From the NCBI GenBank assembly GCA_028583415.1, contig CM053265.1, positions 30,497,343 to 30,561,342 on the forward strand: a DNA stretch of 64,000 bases, read 5' to 3'. The stretch comes from Protea cynaroides (Eukaryota; Streptophyta; Magnoliopsida; Proteales; Proteaceae). Shown piece by piece: positions 32,431-44,859 of the stretch (positions are counted from its first letter, which is position 1; the number at the start of each line of letters is the position of its first letter). A program made the translations under genes and the position numbers. Under the pieces are notes generated by a model, which was not told the DNA's origin, did not search any database, and saw nothing but the letters and a program-made list of their open reading frames with translations.

Positions 32431-32828
32431 ATGTTTTTGAAGGATAAAAGATGTCTTTGTTTGAGAGACAAGACTTTATTAGGATTTTTACTTTACTTAG
32501 TTTTGTTATTTGTTCCAGGCATTGTTTAACCCATGAGGTTTTTATTTAAGCATTCAGTACTTGGTATTATTTTATTTTATGCCTTGGTTTGAAGTTAGAT
32601 AGACTTTTATACAATTATCTAATACAATTAGATTTGGTTTATTGGTTCCTAGTTATTGATTTTTCTATTATTTGATTTGTACTCTCTGATTCCCATAATC
32701 TATGTTGTGATTAACGACAGAGTTGTGTTATGTGATGATTGTGAATGGATTTCTAGTATGGTAGTACTTGTACAGCTAGAAAACCATGGTCATACTAAAA
32801 TGTCAGGGTTTTGTGATGTAATAAAAGG

Positions 32829-32840
32829 TGGTATTAGAGC
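32829..32840 (+). other. PBS relic of element E
   Basis: TGGTATTAGAGC, one mismatch (C to T) to the initiator tRNA-Met complement. Confidence 0.8.
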
Positions 32841-33231
32841 CAAGTTTACTTTACATACATCCACAATTGCTAACAGAGTAAATCGAACCAAGACTAGTTA
32901 AGTTTAAATAAAAGCTTATAAGAAAATGAATAATAAGCACTTGTTGGTCAAGACAATGGCATAAACTATAGAAAGATCATAATATACTAAGTGTTCAAAC
33001 ATCTCGATCCTCATTACAAAATGATGTTTGTTACAAAATATAGTATAAATGACAACCCGATCTATCACTCAACTAACAAAAAAAAAAGAAAAATGCATAA
33101 AAGTATAGAAGCCTATAGTTAGAGAAATAAAAACTACTGACTTCCCACTAGAGAAAAAACAAAGATTGCAATCCTCATAGCCTCTCACATCTGATGGATC
33201 TCATCTCTTAGTCCCTAAATGATGCTATACA
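32841..33231 (-). pseudogene. Post-PBS leader of E and C-terminal end of its antisense gene
   Basis: On the minus strand, from the D insertion leftward, the frame carries on from 42803. It reads a GLRDEIHQM-like stretch comparable with the coiled-coil part of B and H (MLQEVREAQ, ILHEIREAQ), with stops of the CAG/CGA type. The leftmost 150 bases are leader without a visible gene. Confidence 0.5.
33227..33231 (+). repeat. Target site duplication of D, left copy
   Basis: ATACA, against GTACA at 42803-42807: four of five bases agree, as expected for an old 5-bp duplication with one mutation. Confidence 0.7.
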
Positions 33232-35499
33232 TGTCACACCCCAATTTTGGACTAACCAGAATGGTGTGATGAACCGCTAATAAACCAACGATTCAACCAG
33301 GATCTCAAATAGGCTATCCCTGCGTTATCTAAACTTACACACATCCGTAATCATAATCAAAGTAAATACACAATAGCGGAAGTCTTATAATAAGAAGAAC
33401 TGAGAATCTATGTGATATTAAAATTAAAATAACAATTTATTCTGTTTCAACTGAGACATAAATATTTAAATACCAAATACATGTCTTAATAAATCCAAAT
33501 AAAGAAACCTATAAAATATCAAATCAAATACACACGAGTTGCACTCGCAAGAGGAGTCGTGTGTATCTACTTTAGCTCCAGCTTCCATTGCTGCCACGTT
33601 CCCGTACGCAGACGCATTCATATAATCTTCAACGGTATAACCTGCATCATCAACTAAAAATATTCGACGTCGAGGGGTGAGCACACATCACGGCTCAGTG
33701 AGTAGCCAAAACAATGCAACAATACATATGCATGCAATCAATTTATATCTTTGGTCCGGTTTAAAGTTTGCAGTATGCAATAGAAAGGTTTAGGTAGTCA
33801 AAGGTCGCGTTTATTGACCCCGCCTCTATAAACAAGTGTGTGACGTCACCCGAAGATCACGTTTATCATCGAATCACATGCACCCAACCATGAACATTAT
33901 ATAACAAAGGTTAACGTTTATTGCTATATATTGCCATACCAACACGTAAGCCCCTGTTGGCGAGGGTTGCAAACTGGGCTCGCAACTAACCAATCCTAAT
34001 GCCAAAAGTGTATCCAAGGCCTCACCCCAGCATCCCTCAGAATGTCCATAGTGATAGAGCTAAGGCCCCCCGGTAGAGTCAGAGACTACAAGGACCGAGA
34101 CCACCTCCCTTGATACTCTACGACATAATAGTTCTGCTAAAGTAATGGCGATACGACGATGCCAATGCACAAGACTTGAGTTAGAGATAGAGCTAAAGTG
34201 CTGAGACCCGCCAAAGGTTAATGTTTATTGACGTTCTCATCACACCCCCCCACTGATACTCACTCGCATCAAGTACATCAACCACACACATACAAGCACA
34301 TGCCTATTCCTATCATCATCATCATCATCATGTTATAAACAATAAAGTAAATATGCATGAACAAGTAATAGAAATATTGGATGGCATGCTGTATGCACAT
34401 TACAAACATATTCGCATAGAATCAAGCATGGCATAGGACTCAAGAAAATAGAAAACAGTTTTGTTATTAACCAATTAGTTTGGAGTTCTGGTTCATCACC
34501 TTAGCTTGCTAATAGATACTTTTTCAAGCTTTAGAATCACCTTTATATTATTATTATATTGCTAGAAGACCTAACAAAGTCGATAGAATTTAATTAGAAT
34601 TAATTCTAGATTTAAAAACCACTTTGTTAACTGAGGGTCGGAGGTAGGGTCGGAGTCCTGATCGACCCTGGGTGCGACCCTCCCTTAACTCTGAACTTCC
34701 CGAACACTGAGGGTCGATGGTCAGAATCAACTAGGGTCCGATGGTCATCAACCCTCTGTGCACTTTGGTCCAATTCCCTCTTTTTAATCCATTCTTCGTG
34801 TTTGGGTCCTATGGCTTGCTTCTACACTCCATTCAACATTCATTCCATGGTCTAGAACCATGAATCATCCACCTAAATAGCTTTCATGCATTTTTCTATG
34901 GTTTTCAATGAAAACCTAACCATAGATTGATGGTTTGGGTTTCTCCGAGATCACACTCTCTCCAATAACTAACCTAAGGTCTTACCTGAGAAGAATAATC
35001 CTTCTCTGCAACTCTTCTCTTTTGGCTTAATTCCCTTCCTTGTTCCTCTTCTTCTTCTTTTCCTTATCTTCTCTTTCTCTCAATTCAGTTAGGGTTGTGA
35101 AAGGAGTGAAAGTGGCTTAGGGACGTCCTTTAAATAGAGTAGAAACATCCTAAAATAAGTCCCTTTGAGATTAGGAAAGAATCCCAATCGAAAATTAGGA
35201 AATTTCCTAATTCTATTTCCTACGGTAACCGAGGGTCGATGGGAGGGTCGATGATCCCGTCGACCCTAGGGTTCTAAGCTGTCCGCCTCCCTTCAAAACT
35301 GAGGGTCTGACTTTCTATTTTGGGAGGTCCGACCCTGCTTAGCTGGGTATGCGACCCTTCCCCTATTTTAAGTGTTTTTGGGTCTATTTGATAGTTGGGA
35401 TCTCGATCTACTTCACGCCCTTGGCCCATTTGACTCGACCATGACGGGTAAACCTGGTTCAAGGTGGTAAGACCGGGTTAGATTGACACGGGTCTTACA
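33232..35499 (-). repeat. 3' LTR of element D
   Basis: Minus strand from TGTAAGACCCGTGTCAATC (35499) to GGGGTGTGACA (33232). Arrays of GGGTCG words at 35225-35350 and 34625-34760, AATAAACGT cassettes, the ATG tract and the coding exon (33523-33651) match B. Confidence 0.93.
33523..33651 (-). CDS. LTR coding exon, D 3' copy
   Basis: Reads DDAGYTVEDYMNASAYGNVA and ends HDSSCECNSCVFD, where the usual stop has become TTG, so the frame runs on. See 5371-5502. Confidence 0.5.
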
Positions 35500-35529
35500 A
35501 CTCCCCCCAACTTATAAAAATTTCATTCT

Positions 35530-37250
35530 CGAAATTGTACGTACCTTCTGCATCAAATAAGTGAGGGTATTGCTTTCGCATAGCATTCTCTTCTTCCCAT
35601 GTAATCTCTTCCATGTCTCTACTTTTCCATCTGACCTTAACATAGTATATCTCTGTTGCGTAGACGTTGAACCTTTCGACTAGTGATTTCTGTTGGTGTT
35701 ACTTCAAATGTCAAGTCTTCAGTCAATTCCAGCAAATCCACTGTCAAAACATGCGTTAGGTCTTTGACATACTTTTTCAATAGGGAAATGTGAAATACGT
35801 CATGCACACTTGACATAGATGGTGGTAGTGCTAACTGATAAGCCACTTTTCCAGGCTTAGCTAGAATTTCATATGGCCTGACATATCTTGGACTTAGTTT
35901 CCCTTTCTGTCCGAACCTCTTCAATCCTCGCATAGGCGATACCTTAAAAAATAATTTATCACCTACGACGAACTCCAGATCTCTTCGTCGAGTGTCTGCA
36001 TATTGCTTCTGACGGCTCTGAGCAGTTCTCACTCTTTCCTTGATGATGTCGACCACTCGGCAAGTCTCTTCATCAAATTCTGGCCCAACAATACTACATT
36101 CTCCAACTTCATTCCAAAACAAGGGAGTTCGACACTTCCTGCCATACAGTGCTTCATAAGGTGACATCTGTATAGTAGCCTGATAGCTATTGTTATAAGC
36201 GAACTCGATCAATGGTAACTTTTCGTCCCATGATCCTTTGAAATCAATTACACATGCTCGTAGCATATCGTCTAGAATCTGGATTGTACGCTCCGACTGT
36301 CCATCTGTCTGTGGGTGGAATGCAGTACTGAACTTCAATGTTGTACCCATAGCCTTTTGCAATCCCTCCCAAAACTTGGAAGTAAATCGTGGATCTCTAT
36401 CAGACACAATGCTTTCTGGTACACCGTGTAACCGAACAATATTATCCACATACAGCTTCGCTAACCTTTCCAGTGTATACTGAGGTCGTATAGGTATGAA
36501 GCGAGCTGTTTTAGTCAGACGGTCCACAATCACCCAAACTGCGTCAACTACTCGAGGAGTCAATGGTAACCTTGTGACGAAATCCATAGTGATGCAGTCC
36601 CATTTCCATGCTGGTTCCGATAATGGCTGCAACAGTCCTGCGGGTCTTTTTCGTTCAGCCTTTACCTTCTGACAATTTAGGCATCGGGACACGAACTTAT
36701 CTACATCTGCTTTCATTCCCCTCCACCAATATAGTTTTTTTAGGTCATGATACATTTTTGTACTTCCAGGATGTATCGAATAGCTGGTGGTGTAGGCTTC
36801 CTTCATTAGTCGGTGTCTAATGTCTACACTTTCTGTTTCAGGTACACATATTCTTCCTTTGTATTTCAGTACCTTCTCGTCATCCAAGGTGAACTCAGGG
36901 TTGGTCCTACCTTTCTCAATATCTTCTTGTACTGTTCTCAAGTAAGGATCTGCTTTGATAGCTGTCTTCACTTCATCCACTATATCCGGTATAATCTTCA
37001 ATGCCGCGAACATATTCGCAAACCGATGAATAAACCCTTGGTTGGCTGATCCATCCATTGTATCTATCACATACTGCTCGTTGCCGTGATTGAATACCCT
37101 TCTGGTAGTACACATTGCTGCAGTCATGCTAACTTCTCCTTGCGATTTTATCATTGCCTTTCTGCTTAATGCATCCGCTACTACGTTCGCTTTTCCCGGA
37201 TGGTACTGGATATCACAATCATAGTCTTTTCAATAGTTTCAGCCATCTTC
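35530..37250 (-). pseudogene. Integrase and chromodomain region of element D
   Basis: The minus-strand frame from 37154 to 35637 is one uninterrupted 505-codon stretch. It holds the end of the RNase H/IN linker, the IN zinc region (WWRGMKADVDKFVSRCLNCQ), the full IN core (MDFVTRLPLTP, VSDRDPRFTSKFWEG, TDGQSE; all three catalytic acidic positions present) and GLKRFGQKGKLSPRYV. A frameshift near 35640 separates the chromodomain-like tail. This is the best preserved integrase in the window. Confidence 0.92.
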
Positions 37251-38980
37251 TTTGTCTCATATTCAACTCCTTCTGATTAAATAGATAAGTAAGACTTTTA
37301 TGGTCCGACTTAATCTGGAAATTCCTTCCGTATAAGTAATGTCTCCATATCTTGACAGGATGTACTACTGCCGCTAACTCCAAATCATGAGTGGGGTAAT
37401 TTTTTTCTCATCTACCTTCAACTATCTCGAGGCATACGCAATTACTTGCTCTCCTTGCATAAGCACACATTCTAATCCCAATTCCGACGCATCAGTGTAT
37501 AAGGTAAACGTCTGTCCTGGAATACGAATAGTCAAAATTGGGGCGAATATCAATCTGGACTTCAATGTCTGGAAGCTCTTCTCACATTTATCCGTCCACA
37601 TAAACTTTTCACCTTTCTTAGTCAAACTGGGAAGAGGTACGGCAATCCGAGAATAGTCTTCTACGAATCTCCGATAATAACCAGCTAGACCCAGAAAACT
37701 TCTAATTTCTGAAACGCTCTTTGGTGCTTTCCACTTCTCAATAGCCTCGATCTTGCTGGGGTCCACTTTGATTCCTTCAGCGGATACTACATGGCCTAAG
37801 AAGGCGACTTCACTTAGCCAAAACTCACACTTTGAAAATTTGGCATATAGCTTCTCTTTCCTTAAACGTTGTAGGGCAGCATTTAGGTTCTTGATATGAG
37901 TCTCTTTGTCCTTGGAGTATACCAATATATCATCAATAAATACTATAACCGACGTATCCAACATGTCATGGAAAACCCGGTTCATTAGTTCCATAAAAGT
38001 TGCTGGTGCGTTTGTTAATCCAAAAGACATAATCGAGAACTCATAATGTCCAATCCCGATTCTAAAAGCTATCTTCGAGATATTTCTATCCAAAATTCTT
38101 CAGCTGATGATATCTTGATTGAAGAAAATACCTTTTCTCCTTGCAACTGTTTAAACAAGTCATCGATCTAAGGTAGTAGATATCGATTCTTGACTGTGAG
38201 CTTGTTTAGTTCCCGGTAGTCTATACGCAAACAACACTACCATCCTTCTTCTTCATGAATTGCATTAGCACTTCCCATGATGCAATACTTAGCCAATTAG
38301 AACCCTTGTCTAATAATTGTTGTAGTTGCGTCTCAATCCCTTTAACTCCATAGAAGCTACTCTACAGGTGCCTTTGACACGAGTATCGTCGTTGGTAACA
38401 AGTCGATGATGAACTCGGTCGCACGATCAGGTGATAACCTGGTAAGTCTCCTGGAAACACATCAGGGAATTTATGCATCACATCAATATCTGTCATCCGT
38501 GGTGCTTCTTTGGTAACGTATACCACAAGATACCATATATCCAACTTCTTTCTCTTCAAAGCATCTCTTCACCTTTAGCATAGCGAGGATCAGCTTCCGC
38601 TTCCTAGGCAATAGGCTTTCAATAAAACCAAATTATATGCCATCTTTATTCTTGAATGATAACCTCTTCTATGCACATAACAACTTTGTAGAGTGTTGAG
38701 ACAACCAGTCTTTCCCCAAGATGGCGCCAAAGTCAGCCATCTCAAGTCTAATTAGGTTGCATCTAAATTTCATCCACCCATACGATTTGGACATTGTTCA
38801 TAACACTCATCCAGTACCATATCTAGTCCAAAAGGGGCATGAACTAGCAAAATCTGATGTAAAGGTCTTAAGAGCTTGTCTAGCTCCTTCATCTCTTTTG
38901 ATTTTTCAAAGACTATCATTAAAATCTCATATTGCACTCATTAGCTTGTATTTCTTTTATCCTTGTTGTTCTACCTTGCT
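37250..38980 (-). pseudogene. Protease, RT and RNase H region of element D
   Basis: RNase H and the second half of RT (38093-37422; FSIMSFGLTNAPATF, FIDDILVYSKDKETH, TLYTDASELGLECVLMQGE) are B-like. Upstream of about 38050 the sequence follows A and C: the RT motif A region is scrambled, KKKDGSV is near 38245, and the protease/RT linker is at 38362-38560. Stops and frameshifts occur in the A/C-type part. Confidence 0.85.
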
Positions 38981-39960
38981 CTCTCTCTTCCATATACCTC
39001 GAAACATACCTTGTGATTGTTACTTCATACCCCAAGTCTATCTATAAGCAATAGGGTATATGCTTATAAATTCATTAATTCATCTAAACTCTTTTGGTCT
39101 TTTCTTAATCAATCACTCAACATTGGGCATAACTCAATTATCATTGTATTAAATCGAGTACTACTTATGCCATGACATTATCCTTGTATCCACTCTTAAA
39201 TTTACCATTAGGAATATTCTACCTTGTCAAAATTCATACCGATATAGCCATCCTTAACTCTACTTGAGTGCTATCTATTTCTTTACTGGCTACTCTTAAT
39301 AGTTCCCACATTTTCTCATGCACTCTTATCCATCCATTTAGCAATCTCAAAATAGATTCTCCATTACTTCATCTGAGTTCATTGGCTATAGCATTTAATC
39401 TGAATCCAATCATCTTTATCAAGAAAGGTCAGGGAGTGTATGAATCAAAATGTTCATCCAAAAGTGATTCACTTCCTTCTGTTGCTTTAGCATAATGAAA
39501 ACACTAGCTTTATCTAGTGAACCTAGGTTTAACGATTCAGGAGTAAATCTGTGGTAATCCAACCGGCATCCAAAGATCATTACGTTGCACGGTGGTCCAA
39601 ATGCATAGAGGTTTTAGAGTTCTTAACCTCATGGTTATAGGTTCTATCGATAATATAATGCCATTGGTCAAGGCACTACAGGAGTAAATCTGGAGAAAAA
39701 TTTCATACATCAATAACTCAAGTATAAATCAGAAGATGTACACTCAACATGATTAAACATTTAACTGTTCATTCAGTTCATATCACCGTTCATGTTGTCG
39801 ATCATGAGAGGCTCAGATTGGTGTAATCAGGACTAATACTAAAGAAACAATATCTATAACTCCAATTGATAGGTTAAATCAAGAAGGTATCCTGTCAATG
39901 TATGAGAAATTAAAATCTGGTATATGCATCCTCTATAATCATAAGAGTAAATCAATAACG
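38980..39960 (-). other. Non-coding internal segment of D shared with C
   Basis: No open frame or motif is seen. It is collinear with 22650-23850 of element C and fills the place of the gag core and knuckle. Confidence 0.6.
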
Positions 39961-40275
39961 CACCGCATCCTATATAAACATCTCTAGTTACATGGCCACA
40001 ATAGATTTGATCCTTTGCTGAAAACGTTTTAGGCTTCGTCTTCAGAAAATATTTCTCAATCCTTGGTCGGATCATTGTGTCATGATGCAGCTATCCCATA
40101 CCTCGATGGCTAATAAGGGTAACCACCTTGATACATTGGTTGTTGTGCATCAAACATCTGCACTAGGGTGTGCTTTACTGGGACTTGCTGTGTGGTAGGC
40201 ACTGTGTTATAGCTAACCGGTGTTAGGGGTACCGTGCTGCTACTAATTGGTACCGTACTTGATCATGTCCTTTAG
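39960..40275 (-). pseudogene. gag relic of element D
   Basis: On the minus strand the end of the Pro/Gln-rich region (MFDAQQPMYQGGYPY) and the start of the gag core (RIEKYFLKTKPKTF, compare RFLKMKPKEFNG in B) are seen, with stops. The homology ends soon after. Confidence 0.65.
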
Positions 40276-40580
40276 ATTTATGGGTACTGTGATTATCCTT
40301 CTTGCTACTGTACAATATCACTTGTATACTTGGATAACTACCCAACTTATAGATAATACCCTATATTATTGGTTTATCAAGATAAATTTTGATCTTCTCT
40401 TTCCATGTGAGTGTGTATATATGGTTCCACCTTTTATATGTACATTATCATCTTGTTTAGTTTCTGCCCCAACCAACATAGGTGCTTATGGTTTATTTGT
40501 ATTAAAGCTTTTAATTTATCCTAACTCAGTTCATGGACTCGAGTGAAAGTATTCATGTTTAATGGGTAAGGCCTACGAGA

Positions 40581-40592
40581 GCTCTGATACCA
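40581..40592 (-). other. Primer-binding site of element D
   Basis: Minus strand TGGTATCAGAGC, intact, next to the LTR end at 40596. The leader that follows (to about 40300) is of the C type, not the B type. Confidence 0.9.
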
Positions 40593-40595
40593 AGT

Positions 40596-42802
40596 TGTTA
40601 CACCCCAATCTTGGAGTAACCAGAATGGTGTGATGAACCGCTAATAAACCAACGGTTCAACCAGGATCTCAAATAGGCTATCCCTGCATTATCTAAACTT
40701 ACACACATCCGTAATCATAATCAGAGTAAATACACAATAGCAGAAGTCTTATAATAAGAAGAACTGAGAATCTATATGATATTAAAATTTAAATAACAAT
40801 TTATTCTGTTTCAACTGAGACATAAATATTTAAATACCAAATACATGTCTTAATAAATCCAAATAAAGAAACCTATAAAATATTTAATCAAATACACACG
40901 AGTTGCACTCGCAAGAGGAGTCGTGTGTATCCACTTCAGCTCCAACTTCCATTGCTGCCACGTTCCCGTACGCAGACGCATTCATATAATCTTCAATGGT
41001 ATAACCTGCATCATCAACTAAAAATATTCGACGTCGAGGGGTAAGCACACATCACGGCTCAGTGAGTAGCCAAAACAATGCAACAATACATATGCATGCA
41101 ATCAATTTATATCTTTGGTCCGGTTTAAAGTTTACAGTATGCAATAGAAAGGTTTAGGTAGTCAAGGTCGCGTTTATTGACCCCGCCTCTATACACAAGT
41201 GTGTGACGTCACCTGAAGATCACGTTTATCGTCGACTCACATGCACCCAACCATGAACATTATATAACAAAGGTTAACGTTTATTGCTATATATTGCCAA
41301 ACCAATACGTAAGCCCCTATTGGCGAGGGCTGCAAACTGGGCTCGCAACTAATTAATCCTAATGCCAAAAGTGTATCCAAGGCCTCACCCCAGCATCCCT
41401 CAGAATGTCCATAGAGATAGAGCTAAGGCCCCCCGATAGAGTCAGAGACTACAAGGACCGAGACCACCTCCCCTGATACTCTACGACATAATAGTTCTGC
41501 TAAAGTAATGGTGATACGACGATGCCAATGCACAAGACTTGAGTTAGAGATAGAGCTAAAGTGCTGAGACCCGCCAAAGGTTAACGTTTATTGACGTTCT
41601 CATCACACCCCCCTGATACTCGCTCGCATCAAGTACATCAACCACACACATACAAGCACATGCCTATTCCTATCATCATCATCATCAAGCATGGCATAGG
41701 ACTCAAGAAAATAGAAAACAGTTTTGTTATTAACCAATTAGTTTGGAGTTCTGGTTCCTCACCTTAGCTTGCTAATAGATACTTTTCCAAGCTTTAGAAT
41801 CACCTTTATATTGTTATTATATTGCTAGAAGACCTAATAAAGTCGATAGAATTTAATTAGAATTAATTCCAGATTTAAAAACCACTCTGTTAACTGAGGG
41901 TCGGAGGTAGGGTCGGAGTCCTGATCGACCCTGGGTGTGACCCTCCCTTAACTCTGAACTTCCCGAACACTGAGGGTCGATGGTCAAAATCACCTAGGGT
42001 CGGATGGTCATCGACCCTTGGTGCGACCCTCTGTGCACTTTGGTCCAATTCCCTCTTTTTAATCCATTCTTTGTGTTTGGGTCCTATGGCTTGCTTCTAC
42101 ACTCCATTCAACATTCATTCCATGGTCTAGAACCATGAATCATCCACCTAAATAGCTTTCATGCATTCTTTTATTGTTTTCCATGAAAACCTAACCATAG
42201 ATTGATGGTTTGGGTTTCTCCGAGATCACACTCTCACCAATAACTAACCTAAGGCCTGTAGAAACTCATAGAATTAGTATCCATACCTGAGAAGAATAAT
42301 CCTTCTCTGCAACTCTTCTCCTTTGGCTTAATTCTCTTCCTTGTTCCTCTTCTTCTTCTTTTCCTTCTCTTCTCTTTCTCTAAATTCAATTAGGGTTTTG
42401 AAAGGAGTGAAAGTTGCTTAGGGACGTCCTTTAAATAGAGTAGGAACATCCTAAAACAAGTCCCTTTGGGATTAGGAAAGAATCCCAATCGAAAATTAGG
42501 AAATTTCCTAATTCTATTTCCTACGGTAACCGAGGGTCGATGGGAGGGTCGATGATCCCGTCGACCCTAGGGTTCTAAGCTGTCCGACCCTCCCTTCAAA
42601 ACTGAGGGTCTGACTTTCTATTTTGGGAGGTCCGACCCTGCTTAGCTGGGTATGCGACCCTTCCCCTATTTTAAGTGTTTTTGGGTCGATTTGATACCTA
42701 GGATCTCGATCTCCTTCACGCCCTTGGCCCATTTGACTCGACCATGACGGGTAAACCTGGTTCAAGGTGGTAAGACCGGGTTAGATTGACACGGGTCTTA
42801 CA
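40596..42802 (-). repeat. 5' LTR of element D
   Basis: B-type LTR on the minus strand, from TGTAAGACCCGTG at 42802. Arrays lie at 42530-42660 and 41890-42035, with the donor CTCAG|GTATGG near 42287 and the coding exon at 40884-41015. About 100 bases after the ATG tract (near 41690) are missing relative to the 3' LTR. Confidence 0.93.
40884..41015 (-). CDS. LTR coding exon, D 5' copy
   Basis: 43 codons ending HDSSCECNSCVFD then TAA, the same length as in B, H and C. Confidence 0.55.
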   Translation of the reverse strand, partial: DDAGYTIEDYMNASAYGNVAAMEVGAEVDTHDSSCECNSCVFD

Positions 42803-42807
42803 GTACA

Positions 42808-43945
42808 TATCTCTAAAAGAAGGCTTAGTAATAGTAGGCGTAGGACTATAAACTTCTGCTGATCCTGATGGAGTGTCTCTACCCTCAATGACTGGTGTAC
42901 CATGCTGCTGAGTACTCTCCGCATCATCTGTATCATCGTCGTCATTACCCCCTGCATCGTCATTGAAACTGGCAGAATCCATCTGAACATCCTCTGCCTG
43001 TGCACCCTCTACAGCCATCGTCACAGCGTTAGCTACTACCTCCTCCTTTGCAAGTCCACGAAAAGCAATAAGAGCAATAACTAGTGGTAAAATAGCTCCA
43101 AATTCATCATCGCTCAATACAACATTTTGTAACCCATGCATAGGTCCCAATTCACGCCAGTTAAAATCAGAGTGTGAACCAACATCTCTACTCCTTCATC
43201 CTCAAAGATGTCGACGCCTAACACTCTGAATAATCATTTGAGTAGTCAACCATATAATAAATTCCTCTAGTCAAAATATGCAGTAACAACCATCGTCTTC
43301 ATCAAAATGTAAGGCAAGCACAACTAATAATGAGTATAAATGCAGTAAGTCACATACTCGTTGAAGCTTACAATCACCTCCCTATGTCTACTCCTAGGGA
43401 TGATGTTGTGCTGAATGATCCAATTGTATACCCTAAGAAGCGATTGATACCTGGACTCAACATATGTTTGTACTGGTATATACAATTGACTCCAGATCTC
43501 CTGTTTAAAAGTTTCCAAGATAAGATCAGATGAAGAAGAACCCAGCCCGACGTATACATAGTCACCTATCACTGAAACATGTAATAACTCTACCAACTGA
43601 TAGACAATGAAGGAGATATCCTTGCCATATACCCTGCTGGATATCCTCAGACCTAACTCCAAATGCTCATCCTCAAAATTGGTCTCCACTCGAAGATTGC
43701 AGTAGAATAATCTAACCCAATTAGGTCTAGTGACTATCCTATACCATAGGACTGGTGCCCAGCCCAATGTAATAAATGCCTCACCAATGGCATAGCACTG
43801 TAGCCTTTTGAAGTCTATATATCTGCCAGACTCGATGGAAGCACCCCTGAATCTACACCAAGCAATCTGCTCAGCGTGAGAACAAAACTTGTGAGCATCG
43901 AAGGACAAATGAGTAATATTGTGTGACCATTTTGCTATAAAACAC
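42808..43945 (-). pseudogene. Antisense gene of element E (interrupted by D)
   Basis: A diverged homologue of the B and H antisense proteins. After an acceptor at 43935 an ATG lies 4 bases on (frameshifted soon after). The body reads RLFYCNLRVE, ISFIVYQLVELLHV, WIIQHNIIPRSRH, then CLPYILMKTMVV-like near 43310 and LGVDIFEDE near 43210. An acidic segment (GGNDDDDTDDAES, about 42920) follows. Several frameshifts and stops; the C-terminal end is across D at 33231. The order of motifs is the same as in B and H even though nucleotide similarity is weak. Confidence 0.75.
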
Positions 43946-44443
43946 ACAAGAATGGAAATTGTGTGAGGAATCAAGTTGAGCAAAGTGTTAGAAAAATGAG
44001 TAATATTTATAATGGAATGAAACACAGATGGAATTAATTATACATCGAGTAAGAAAGCTTTGTTAGAAATTTCGATTAAAATGCATCGAATAGTTGATAT
44101 GGAAAATAGGAACGCATGCCAAAATGTGGAAAAGAGATTCTAAATGGCTAGAAATGTACTAAACATGCCATTGGGACTGTTCTAGCATTTGAAGCATTAG
44201 AAATCGATAATTTATTTATTAAAATTTGAAGAATTTTGGGGAAAAAGCAATATGTGAAAATTTAAAGATAATAAATCTGTTAAGAAAATCATATTTGATT
44301 AGTTAAAAACACCTTAACAACTTCTAAATGTGATTTGCAACAAGTTATAGCAAGTTACATGAGGTAAATAGGAGTTAAGATGAAAACCTAGGTACAAACC
44401 AAATCAAAATGGGAAAATTTTGATAAGTTTACGATTTGCATAC
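43935..44443 (-). other. Putative 5'-UTR intron of E antisense gene
   Basis: Minus-strand donor CTTCAAAG|GTATGCAAAT and acceptor TGTGTTTTATAG|CAAA then ATG. AT-rich; nothing else seen inside. Confidence 0.65.
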
Positions 44444-44599
44444 CTTTGAAGTTATTCGAGCTTTGAAATATGTTTGGAATTAGTGAATGTGACCAAGAAA
44501 ATGATTGGAAATGGTCTCTAACCTTTCTCTTCTCCTTTACCTAGTTCAAAATGAGAATGAGAGGGAAAATGACAATAGTTGGCCCCATTTAAACACATT

Positions 44600-44685
44600 T
44601 TCAAGTTAGTCAATCGACAAAATAGATGATCAACCACCAAATCTGATCGACCACCTCAATCGACCACCTACTGACAAAAAGCTTA
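44600..44685. repeat. CGACCACC motif array between E antisense gene and gag
   Basis: Words CAATCGAC, GATCAACCACC, GATCGACCACC, CAATCGACCACC in 80 bases. The same words are found in the E LTR at 29925-30000 and 31060-31110, not in B or H. Confidence 0.7.
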
Positions 44686-44859
44686 GTTTGGGTGATTTTT
44701 GAAAGCTTTCGTCATGAACTCAACTGTTGTATGCTCTAACATGATCATAGAGTAATTTAAAATAGAAATTAATCATTGGAGAATAAATTTGGATTAAGAT
44801 AAATTGTTACTTATGTTAGATATTAATATGCTGTACAAGAATAGATAGCAACATTCTCA

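Larger units (their letters stand above)
29712..32817 (+). repeat. 5' LTR of element E
   Basis: Starts TGTGAAACTCGCATCC (compare TGTAAGACCCGCACGCC in A) and ends near TTTTGTGATGTA before the PBS; the right end is approximate. At about 3.1 kb it is longer than the others. It has a TATA-like TATAAAT at 30218-30224, GGTCGAC/CGACCACC words near 29925-30000, 30700-30740 and 31060-31110, direct repeats at 31380-31600, and a coding exon at 32330-32430. It is strongly diverged from the other LTRs. Confidence 0.8.
29712..33231 (+). mobile_element. Element E, left part
   Basis: LTR retrotransposon inserted in the protease of X: 5' LTR (29712 to about 32817), PBS relic, leader, and the 3' end of its antisense gene. 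It is interrupted by D at 33232 and resumes at 42803. Its motif family is GGTCGA/CGACCACC. Confidence 0.85.
33232..42802 (-). mobile_element. Element D: chimeric Ty3/gypsy element, reverse
   Basis: About 9.6 kb with B-type LTRs (33232-35499, 40596-42802; about 95% alike over 200 bases by eye) and TSDs. The leader, gag relic, spacer, protease and first part of RT are of the A/C type. From about 38050 leftward RT, RNase H, IN and the 3' LTR are of the B type. It lacks most of gag and the whole antisense gene. It sits inside the antisense gene of E. Confidence 0.88.
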
